This document shows positions 31,611 to 42,400 of a stretch of DNA of 64,000 bases, piece after piece. A program made the position numbers and the translations under genes. The DNA is from an uncultured Clostridia bacterium (lineage in GTDB: Bacteria; Bacillota; Clostridia; TANB77; CAG-465). Below the pieces are notes generated by a model, which ran no database searches, had not been told where the DNA came from, and saw nothing but the letters and a program-made list of their open reading frames with translations. The stretch lies in contig CAKOYF010000008.1 of assembly GCA_934130595.1 (NCBI GenBank), positions 5,248 through 69,247 on the forward strand. Reading direction: 5' to 3'. Every line of letters starts with the position of its first letter. Within the stretch, counting starts at the first letter, position 1.

Positions 31611-32639
31611 ATGGATAATAAATCAAGAAAAGGATTAAAAAGAAGAAGTAGTATTATAACTATACTTATAGTTTTAATATTATTAGCAATTGCTGCATTT
31701 ATAACTATTAAATTAATAGATAATAATAGTGAAAAAAGCGAAAAAGAAGAAAAAGCGTACATTACAAACTTGGATGAAGAAGATAAAATCCAATATGAAT
31801 ATTCAAAAATCAGTAATGAATTAAAAGGAATGTATGCATTTGGAATATCACAAGACAAGCTAGTAGGTGTGGTAAGTAAAGATAAGTATGTTGATATTGT
31901 ATCAATAGACCCAACAAAAGAATATGATTACAATTATAGTAAAGGAAAATTATACTTATTAGAAAAAGAAAGTGGCAAAATAACTGTATATGATTTAAAA
32001 GAAATAGGTAAAGAAGAACAAGTAATAGAATTAAATTGCAAGGTTGAATCTTTTGAATTATATAATGATAATGTATACTATATATCAGATAATAAACTTT
32101 TTAAATATAATAATGATGGTGTAGAAGAAGTATTTGAAAATGTTACTTCTAAAAATTTTGTAATAAAAAATGATACTTTTTATTTATGCAAAGATGGAAA
32201 TCTTATAAAAAGTGATATGGAAAAAAATGAAACTGTATTAGATAATGATGCAACAGAGGTATATTATTATAATTATTATGAAAGAGATAGATTAATATAT
32301 GATACTACTCAAGACAATGAAAACTTATTTAAAAACATATACAATTTCTATACAGGAGATATTATAAATTCTATAAAAAATGATACATATTTTGTACCAT
32401 ATTCAGCTTCAAATTATATTTATACAACTTTAGATAATAAAAATGTTATAATAATTGAAAAATCTGGTATGAGTGAATACTTATATAAGTCACAATCTGA
32501 AATAAAAAGCATAAACTTATATAAAGAAGGATACATTTCTATAAAAAATGACGAAAAAGAGACAATTATTAGTTTAGAAACATATAAAGAAATAGAAGAT
32601 AACATAAATGATTTATATAATATAAAATATTTGAAATAA
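31611..32639 (+). CDS. Membrane-anchored propeller-like protein of unknown function
   Basis: A 342-residue bitopic protein: a basic start (KSRKGLKRRSS), one helix (IITILIVLILLAIAAFITIKL) and an acidic extracytoplasmic domain of short strands. KLYLLEKESGKITVYDL, NVYYISDNKLFKYNNDG and TFYLCKDGNLIKSDMEKN repeat at about 40-residue intervals and suggest a beta-propeller of the DUF5050 or quinoprotein-like kind. The layout matches the gene at 19453, so the two may be distant paralogues, but I see no strong residue match. No catalytic motif. It is monocistronic, directly upstream of tRNA array 2. Confidence 0.6.
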   Translation: MDNKSRKGLKRRSSIITILIVLILLAIAAFITIKLIDNNSEKSEKEEKAYITNLDEEDKIQYEYSKISNELKGMYAFGISQDKLVGVVSKDKYVDIVSIDPTKEYDYNYSKGKLYLLEKESGKITVYDLKEIGKEEQVIELNCKVESFELYNDNVYYISDNKLFKYNNDGVEEVFENVTSKNFVIKNDTFYLCKDGNLIKSDMEKNETVLDNDATEVYYYNYYERDRLIYDTTQDNENLFKNIYNFYTGDIINSIKNDTYFVPYSASNYIYTTLDNKNVIIIEKSGMSEYLYKSQSEIKSINLYKEGYISIKNDEKETIISLETYKEIEDNINDLYNIKYLK

Positions 32640-32685
32640 TGTAGGAAAATACTACAAATTTAAGATGTTTTTTTACAAAAAAGTC

Positions 32686-32714
32686 TTGACAAACTAACAC
32701 TCATTAGGTATAAT
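32686..32714 (+). promoter_or_regulatory. Promoter of tRNA array 2
   Basis: Perfect TTGACA (32686-32691) and TATAAT (32709-32714) with a 17-bp spacer. The surrounding sequence differs from the array 1 promoter. Confidence 0.9.
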
Positions 32715-32733
32715 AGTACATGTCAAGATGAGT

Positions 32734-32809
32734 GGGCGCTTAGCTCAGTTGGGAGAGCATCTGCCTTACAAGCAGGGGGTCACAGGTTCGAGCCCTGTAG
32801 TGCCCACCA
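32734..32809 (+). tRNA. tRNA-Val (UAC), second copy
   Basis: Same sequence as the gene at 27165-27240. Anticodon TAC, encoded CCA. Confidence 0.95.
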
Positions 32810-32819
32810 CTTATTTATT

Positions 32820-32896
32820 GGCCTGGTAGTTCAGTTGGTTAGAACGCTAGCCTGTCACGCTAGAGGTCGTGGGTCCGAGCCCCATCCAGGTCGCCA
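32820..32896 (+). tRNA. tRNA-Asp (GUC), second copy
   Basis: Same sequence as the gene at 27251-27327. Anticodon GTC, encoded CCA. Confidence 0.95.
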
Positions 32897-32917
32897 CTTT
32901 TTTTTTACCGATTTTTC

Positions 32918-32993
32918 GGTCAGATAGCTCAGTCGGTAGAGCAGGGGACTGAAAATCCCCGTGTCGGGGGTTCGATTCCCTCTCTGACCACCA
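32918..32993 (+). tRNA. tRNA-Phe (GAA), second copy
   Basis: Same sequence as the gene at 27349-27424. Anticodon GAA, encoded CCA. Confidence 0.95.
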
Positions 32994-33006
32994 AAATATA
33001 ACTTAT

Positions 33007-33082
33007 GCGGGAATAGCTCAGTTGATAGAGCGCTGCCTTGCCAAGGCAGAGGTCGCGGGTTTGAGCCCCGTTTCCCGCTCCA
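33007..33082 (+). tRNA. tRNA-Gly (GCC)
   Basis: Acceptor GCGGGAA pairs with TTCCCGC, then TCCA. The anticodon loop TTGCCAA carries GCC. Confidence 0.95.
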
Positions 33083-33173
33083 TTTTTTATATTTATAAAA
33101 TGTTATTTATGACATTTTATTTTTTTAGAAAAATTGTGAATAAATTTAACATTTTATAATATAATTTACTAAT

Positions 33174-33247
33174 GGCAACTTAGCCAAGCGGTAAGGCACG
33201 GGTCTGCAACACCCTGATGATCGGTTCGACTCCGATAGTTGCCTCCA
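33174..33247 (+). tRNA. tRNA-Cys (GCA)
   Basis: Acceptor GGCAACT pairs with AGTTGCC, then TCCA. The anticodon loop CTGCAAC carries GCA. A 91-bp AT-rich gap with TATAAT boxes separates it from tRNA-Gly, so it may have its own weak promoter. Confidence 0.95.
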
Positions 33248-33257
33248 TTAGTTTAAG

Positions 33258-33295
33258 AAGTGATATAAAACTGTAAAGTTTTATATCACTTTTTT
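33258..33295 (+). terminator. Terminator of tRNA array 2
   Basis: A 14-bp stem (AAGTGATATAAAAC with GTTTTATATCACTT) and T run. The rest of the gap to 33432 is AT-rich leader of the giant adhesin gene; a TTGTAA with TATATA at 18 bp is the best but weak promoter candidate. Confidence 0.88.
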
Positions 33296-33432
33296 GCTTT
33301 TAAAAGCATAAGAATATATTATGTATATAATAGTTACAATTGCATTACAAATATTGTTAATTCTTGTAAATAATGATAAAATTTGTGTATATACGATACG
33401 GATAATACAATGAGAGCCTTGAGGGATGATAT

Positions 33433-36400
33433 ATGGAAAATAATACAAGAAAAAAGAGCATTAGTATAATAGTAATAGGAATTATACTAACAGCGATAAT
33501 CTTTAATAAAAATAACATAATATATAATGTTCAGAATATAAAAAATAATAATGCAATGGCAACTAATTATGATAATGTAACAGATTTTCAAAATGCTAGA
33601 TGGAAAGAAATACAAAATAATATTTTTGGAGAAAATGTAGCTGGTTCTGTTACAGATACAGCCTTAGCAACTGCAAATGTTGTTCAAGGAAACCAGTATT
33701 TTAATTGGGCAAGTTTAGACAGTAAAACTATAATGCCTTGGGATGGTAGTAAGAACAAAAGTGATGGTACTGAATATACTGATGCTGATTTTTATAATAA
33801 CGGAGCGTTAGAGGAAGAAACTGTAACCTATACTACTACAATTACAGAAGGAGTAAAAAGCACTAGAACAGTAAAATATCAAGTATACAATGTATATAAT
33901 GCTAACCAATTAAGATACGTTTTAGAAAGTAAGGCATCAACGCAAGAAAATAAAAAGATATATATAAGAAATGATATAGATTTAGCCGGATATAATAATG
34001 TTTTATGGAGCTCTATTTCTGTAAATAATGGTGAAATGTATATTGAAGGAAATGGACATACAATATACAATTTAAATTCTAATACTAGTGGTATATTTTC
34101 AACAATAAATAGCTATATGACAATATTAAATTTAAATATAGAAAATATAAAAATAGTGTCTGGACGTGATAGTGTATCTCCTTTAGGACAACCTAATGCA
34201 AAAGGAATAAGATTTGAAAATGTACATGTAAAAAGTGGATTTATTCAATCATCTGCAAGTAATGCGGCTGGATTCATGTCAAGACCACACTCAGTAAATG
34301 CTTTTGTAAAAGATTGCTCATCTTCAAATTTGTATTTGTATGGAGCAGGTGAGCATACATCTGGATTTAGTGGATGTATATGTCCTTCTCAAGCAGGAAA
34401 TGGTGGCGGATATGGCGTAAAATATACAGTAGATTATCCCGAGCAACCAGAAGCACTGTTTGGAAATAACTCTACATCTTTAAATACAGCAAGTTCTAAG
34501 TATCCGTTTTATATATTAGATTGCTATTCTATAGATTGTGAGATATTTGCAACTAAAGGTCATGCTGGTGGACTTATTTCTTGTATAGATAGTGGTATTA
34601 TATGTAAAAATTCTTTCTCTAACAATTCAATTTATGGTGAAGGACAAGTTGGTGTAATAATGGGCTGTCAAGTCGCAGCTTCAAAAACACCATTATATGA
34701 TGATTCAAATAAACAGACAGTTAACTGCTACTTTGAAAACTGTTATTCATCAGGAGTTGTTGAAGGAAAAAATGCAATTGGCGGATTTATGGGTGCAGAT
34801 AATGACACCGCAGCAGCTACTATATATAAAAATTGTTATTCAACATCTATGGTTGGAATGGATTATTCTGGAAACAAGGTTGGAGGATTTATTGGAGAAA
34901 CAACTAATACTGCAAGTACAACAATAGAAGGATATGGCACAGTAAAAGGTGTTCTTATGATTAACTGCTACGCAGCAGGAGAAGTAGGAAATATAAGTAC
35001 TTCTACAGATTTAAGTGTTGCTAAAAGTAAAAGAATCGGTGGATTTATGGGTTCATATTCAAGTGTAGATTACTTAAATATTTTTAATTGCTTTTATGAT
35101 AAACAAACTACAGCTATGAGAAAAGTTGCAGTTGGACTTGAGGGTAATAATGGTACATGTCAATTAAAAGGATTAACAGGTGTATATACTAAATCATCTG
35201 AGCTAAAGAATGTTCAAGGATTAACAGATGTAGATATGCAAGATGGAAGTGCTTGGCTATATAGAACTGGGTATTATCCACAACTAAGAATTTTTACGGA
35301 TTTAGCATTAGATAATTTTAGCAATAATGAATTAGTAGAGAGTTATTCTACAGCATCAGCAGCAACTGTATTCCTAAATCATTGGGATACACTAATGAAT
35401 GAAAATGGAAATATAGAAAATAATAAAGAGTCAGCAGATATATATGACACTATTAGAGACATAACTTCATCATTTGAGTTTACAAGTAATGGAAATTCAA
35501 ACTCAGCTGGATATGATTTAACATGGGAAGTAGATAGTGAAACAAATAAAATAAAAGGATACGTTGAAAAACTAAATATAACTCAAGAAGATGGTTCAGT
35601 AAAAGACGTGTCAGTGCTATCTATTAAAAATCCTGTAAAGAACAAAACAGATAGTGCAAACTTTGGATTAGATGTATCAGACATATATAAGTGTTATGAT
35701 TTCGCACCAGGAAAATCTTGGGTAAAGATAATCGTTGAAAATACATTAGGAAATAATGTAATAGGAACAAGAAAACTAAGACTTTTACCTACAGCATATA
35801 TAGACGCAGGTAATTATACAGAAATTTCACTTGTAACAGATAACGACAATAGTGAAGATGTTACACAAAATAAAGTAAAGATAGATGGAATAGATGAAAT
35901 ACAAAATAGCTATTTCCATGCTCAAGACACAATGTATGTAATAACTGATTCAGATAAACTTGCAGATAATAAAGTTGTTTATCCAGGACAAGTAGTATCT
36001 CAAAATAAATCTGAAACAAATCTATTTGCTTTGTGGAATAGATATCCTTCAGATTTAAATTCAACACAAGCAACAAGTAAAAAATTTGATAAAATGTATG
36101 CTCAAGCTTTACTAGGTAATTCTAAAGACAGCGGGTTAGCTAAAGTTGAAGTATATAGCTTAGGAGTTGCATATCGTTCTATTCAAACAGATGATGGAGA
36201 AGTAACAGTTCCTGTAATAAATTATGATGAAGAAAAAAGAATAACATCAGATGCATTAAATGATCAAAAATGGAGAGGTGAAAAACTCTTTACGACAGAA
36301 GATGCTGGATGGTATGAATTAAAATATTACTGGAGATTAAAAGATGGTAGATATCTTACAGATAGCAAAATTGTTGTAATAAAAGGCAATGAAATATCAG

Positions 36401-39400
36401 CAACATTAAATAATAATATAATTAAAGGTGAACAAGACTATAATGATGAAAATTTAAAAATTACCCCAGATATAAAACAAAATACAGAAAATTTTGGAGA
36501 CTTAAAAATAGATTATGCAAGACAAGAAGAAGAAAAAAGAAATGTAAAAACATCAATTAATGAAAATGGTACTGTTGAAAAAAGTATAAAAATAAGAGAA
36601 TTTGTAGATGATGAATTAATAGCTGGATGGAAAAATGATGATAGGTATACACTAAAAGAATTAAAGGTGGAAATTAGTAGAGATGGAGCAGCTTGGGTAA
36701 GCCTTCCAATAAATTTAGAGGATTCTAGTGAAGCACAATATACTTACGCAAATCAAAACTGGCAAGTAAAACAATATACAGATACTAAACAATATTATAT
36801 AGATCCAACAGGTGACCCTATAGAAATAACACTAAATGCTAAACTAATAAAAGATCCAAGTACAGAAAATGATTATGTAAAATTTAAATTTACATCAGAT
36901 AGTGAAGAGACAACAGATCTTGTAACAAATAGTAACATTAGAGTAACTGCTACTTTTGTTCCTGTAGATAAAATAAAAGTAGATAAAAAATGGGAAGATG
37001 ATGCAAATAAAGAAGGCTTAAGACCAGAAAACATAACTTTAGTTTTAAATGGTAGTGATGGAAGTAGTTATACTCAGCAGATAAGCGGAGATAGTAATAC
37101 AGATATAAATTGGAGTTATACTTTTGAAGTACCTAAGTATAGTGAACAAGAACAGGAAATATCATATACTTTAGATGAAAAAAGCACTTCAGATATATAT
37201 GAAAAACAAATAGATGAATCTAGCAATACAATAGTAAACAAGATAATAAAATATAACATTAAAACCAAAGTTGATGGTATTGGAGGAAGTATTTCTGGAC
37301 AAAATCAAGACTCATATGAGGAAGTAGTAAAAGGACTTGATTCTACCAAAGAAATTGTAATAACTCCGGATGATGGGTATGAAATAGAAAGTATAAAAAT
37401 AAATGGAGTAGAACAAGAACTACCAAATAAAAGAGATCAAGAATATACATTGCCAATACTAAAGAATGTAACAGAAGATAAAGAAATAATTGTAAAATTT
37501 AGAGAAAATAGAGTAAATATTAATGTAACTAAAAAATGGGTAGATAATGAAAATGAAACATTAAAGAGGCCAACAAATATAAAATTAGTAGTAAAAAATA
37601 AAGAAGAAGTAGTAGCTCAAACTGTAATATCAACAGAAAATGATACACAAAGCTATACATTCCAAAACTTACCTAAATATGATAACGAATCAAAAGAAAT
37701 TATATATACAATAGATGAAGAAGAAGTAAATAGTGGCGATTTAAAATTTTATACTAAGCAAATAAATGGAAGTACAATAACAAATACATTTACAGTTCCA
37801 GATGAAAAGGTAAATGTAGATTTCAAAAAAGTATGGCAAGATAATGAAAATGAGAACAACAAACGACCAACAAGCATAATAGCACAAGTAAAAAAAGGAA
37901 CTGAAGTAATAAAGAGTGTTACTTTAACTGGAATTACTAGTACATGGAATTATACATTTCAAAACTTACCTAAATATGATAGCTTAGGCAATGAGATAAC
38001 ATATGAAATAGATGAGCAAGAAGTAAATGAAGGCGAGTTAAAATTCTACCAAAAAAATATAGATAATAGTACTAACACAATAACTAATATATTTACAGTT
38101 CCAGAAGAGTATATAGAAATCATATCTCAAAAAGAATGGAAAAATGAACCAAATACTAATAAAAGACCTCAAAGCGTTGTAATACAAGTAAAAAATGGAG
38201 GAAGTGTAGTAAAAGAACAAGAAGTAAGTGCAGATACTGATTGGAAGACTACTTTTAATGGGTTACCAAAGTATAACTTACAAGGAAATGAAATTACTTA
38301 TACAATAGATGAAAAAGAAAAGGATACTGATGACCTTAAATTTTATGAAAAGGCTATAAATAATAGTACATATACAATAACCAATACATTTAAGGTACCA
38401 GATGAAAGAGTTGAATATCAAGTAATAAAAAAATGGGAAGATAATTCAAATATTGCTAAAAAAAGACCACAAAATATAATAGTAGATCTATATTCTAATG
38501 GAAAGGTTATAAGAAATCAACAAATAGCTACATTAGAAGATGAAAATACATATACATTTGAAGATTTACCAAAATATGATGAAAATGGTGAAAGTATAAA
38601 ATATACAGTAGATGAAAGAGAAACAAATGAAGGTGAATTGTATTTTTATAATAAGAGTATAAATGGAAATATAATAACAAATACATTTACAGTTCCAGAT
38701 GAAAAAATAAATGTAGAAGTTAAAAAGATTTGGAATGATAATTCTAATGAACATCAAAAAAGACCTGAGTCTTTAAAATTAGTACTAAAAAGCGGTGAAA
38801 AAGTAGTATCACAAAGTACAATACAGACAAATGGAAATCAGCAAGTATATGAATTTAAAGATTTAACTAAATATAATGAATTAGGAAATGAGATAAAATA
38901 TACAGTAGATGAAGAAGAAATAAACGAAAATGACTTAAAATTTTATACTAAAGAGATAGATAATGCTACAAATACAATAACAAATACTTTTAAAGTGCCA
39001 GAAGATAAGGTAAATGTTGTAGCTAAAAAGGTTTGGCAAGATGATAGTAATGCATCAAAGAAAAGACCAAAAAGCATATATTTAGATTTATATGCAGATG
39101 GTAAAAAACAAGTAAGTCAACAAATAACAACTTTAGAAGATGAAAATATATATACTTTTGAAAATCTAGCCAAGTATAATGAAGCTGGAAATGAAATAAA
39201 TTATAGTATAGATGAATCAGAAATAAATGAAAATGATTTAAAATTTTATACTAAGCAAATAAATGGCAATACAATAACAAATACATTTACAGTTCCAGAT
39301 GAAAAGGTAAGTGTAACAATTGTAAAAAAATGGGTAGATAACTCTAATGAGAATAATAAAAGACCACAAAATTTAAAATTAGTCGTAAGAAAATCTGGAG

Positions 39401-42400
39401 AAGAAGTTGCTAGTCATGTAATTACAACTGAAAATGATGAAGAAAGATATATATTTGAAAATCTTCCTAAGTATAATGAACAAGGCAATGAAATAAATTA
39501 CACAATAGATGAAGAGGAAGTAAATGATGGAGACTTAAACTTTTATACTAAACAAATAAATGGTGAGACAATAACAAATACATTTACAGTTCCCGCAGAT
39601 AAAGTAACATTAAAGGCATCTAAAACATGGAATGATAATAATGATTTTGCTAAAAAAAGACCAAACAGTGTAATTGTGGTTGTTTTAAATGGAGAAGAAC
39701 AAGTACAAGAGAAAACTTTAAATGAATCAAATGATTGGAAATGCTCATTTAAAGATTTACCTAAATATGATAGTAATGGAGCAGAAATAAAATATACATT
39801 AGCTGAAAAAGAATCTACATTAGGAGATTTATACTTTTATGAAACTGAAGTGGATAATACAAATATTAAGTTAAAAAATACTTTTAGAGTTCCAGATGAA
39901 AAGGTAAGTGTTCCTGTAACAAAAATATGGGAAGACAATTCAAATGTAGCTCAAAAAAGACCGAGTAGCATCATAATAGACTTATATGCTGATGGAGTCT
40001 ATAGCAAGAGTTATACAATATTAGATACATCTAGTGATACTCAAAATTATACTTTTGAAAATTTACCTAAGTATAATGAGTTAGGAGATGTTATAACTTA
40101 TACAGTAAATGAAAGAGAAGTAAATAAAGAAGATCTGAAGTTTTATTCTAAAAATGTAAATGGTTATACAATAACAAATACATTTACTGTACCAGATGAA
40201 AAAGTAAGTGTTCCTATAACAAAAATATGGGAAGATAATTCAAATGCAGCTCAAAAAAGACCTAACAGTATTCTATTAAAATTATATGAAAATGGTAAAT
40301 TTATTAAAAATTATGTTTTAACTGATACTAAATTATCAGATACACAAAGTTATATTTTTGGAAATCTTGCAAAATACGATAGCTTAGGAAATGAAATAAG
40401 TTATACAGTAGATGAAGAAGAAATAAATGAAGGAGATTTAAAATTCTATTCAAAAGAGGTAGACAACACTACTAATACACTAACAAATAAATTTGTTGTG
40501 CCAGAAGAAAAGACATCATTTACAGTTACTAAAATATGGAATGATGATAACAATAAGGCTCAAAAAAGACCTAATAGTATACTATTTGAATTATATGCAA
40601 ATAATTCATACGTTAAAGAATATTTGTTAACAAATACTAACGTAAATTCTCAAAGTTATACTTTTGAAAATCTTCCCAAATATGATGATTTAGGAAATGT
40701 AATATCATATACAATAGATGAAAAAGAAGAAAATGAGGGAGACCTTAAATTTTTTTCTAAAAATATAAATGGAAATGTAATAACAAATACATTTAGAGTA
40801 CCAAGTGAAAAAATAGATATTACAGCTAAAAAGATATGGAGCGATAATAGTAATAAAAATAACAAGCGTCCTACTAGTATAACTTTAGATTTATATGCAA
40901 ATGGTGTATATAGTCAAAGTACAACTATTCAAAATGTAAAAGATACTGATAGTCAAACATATACTTTTAGTGGACTATTAAAATATGATAGTTTAGGTAA
41001 TGAAATAAATTATACAATAGATGAATCAGAGACTGCAGTAGGAGATTTGAAGTTCTACACAAAGAGCATAGATAATTCTAATAAAACAATAACAAATAGC
41101 TTTACAGTTCCAGATGAAAAAGTTAGCTACACAGTAACAAAAATATGGAATGACAATAACAATAAAGCACAAAAGAGACCAAGTAGTATAGATATAATAT
41201 TAAAAGCAAATGAAAAAGAGTATAAAAGAGCAACAATTGAAGTTTCTAGTAGTAGTCAGCAAAATTATATATTTGAAAATTTACCAAAATATAACCAATC
41301 AGGAGATGTTATAGTATATTGGGCAGATGAGGCAGAAACTAAAACAAGAGATTTGTATTTTTATACTAAAAACATAGATGGTAATGTAATAACTAATACA
41401 TTTAATGTGCCAGACGAGAAGATAGAATGTCAAGTTACTAAAAAATGGGTAGACCAAACACCATTAAGAAGACCAGATCAAATTAGATTGGTATTAAAAG
41501 ATGAGTTGGGTAATAAGGTAGATAAAACACTATTAAATACTCAAAATGACTCTAGTGTTCAAACATATATATTTAAAGAACTAGCTAAATATGATGAGTT
41601 AGGTAACTTAAAAAAATATACTGTAAGTGAAGAAGAAGTAAATACAAATGATCTTTATTTCTATAATTCAAGTGTAGATGAAAGTACAAATACCATAACT
41701 AATACATTTGTGTTACCAGAAGATAAGATTGATATAAATGTAACAAAGGTATGGGATGATAATGACAATAAAGCAAGAAAAAGACCATCAAGCATTATAA
41801 TACAAATTAAAAATGGAGATAAAGTAGTAAAATCTCAAAAAGTTACAGCTTTAATGGAGTGGACTTTTAATTTTACTGATTTGCCAAAATACGATGAAGT
41901 AGGAAATGAAATAGCATATATTATAGATGAAGCAGAAGTAAATGTAGATGATTTAAAATTCTATAAGAAAACTGTAGACTATGATACAAACACTATAACA
42001 AATACTTTTTCAATACCAGAAGAGCAAACTAGTATCACTATAACTAAAACATGGGAAGATGAAAAAGATAAATATGCTAAAAGACCAGAAGCAATATTAA
42101 TAGATGCTAAAAATGGAACTGCTGTTGAAAAGACTTATGAATTGTCTAAAGATAGTACAGATGATGAAATATGGACAGCTCAAATAGATGGATTATCTAA
42201 ATATAATGAAAATGGAGATATAATAAGATATACAATAGATGAAAGAGCTAAAAAAGCAGGAAGTTTATTACCATATACAAAACAAGTAAAAGGATATAAT
42301 ATAACAAATACTCTTAAGTTTTATAATATAACTACTCAAGTTGATGGGGATGGTGGAAGTATATCAGGACAAGATGAAGATTGCTATGAAAAAGTAGTAT

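Larger units (their letters stand above)
32731..32994 (+). repeat. tRNA Val-Asp-Phe block, copy 2 of a 264-bp direct repeat
   Basis: Same sequence as 27162-27425 in every base I compared, including spacers. Here the block continues into tRNA-Gly instead of ending at a terminator. Confidence 0.9.

Noticed and set aside
33248..33432. Riboswitch (such as a cyclic di-GMP aptamer) in the adhesin leader
   Set aside because: I looked for the conserved aptamer core and did not find it; the region is a terminator plus AT-rich sequence.
36970..42310. CRISPR-like periodicity
   Set aside because: The repeats are coding Cna-B units of about 250 bp that diverge from one another; no short identical repeats with unique spacers.
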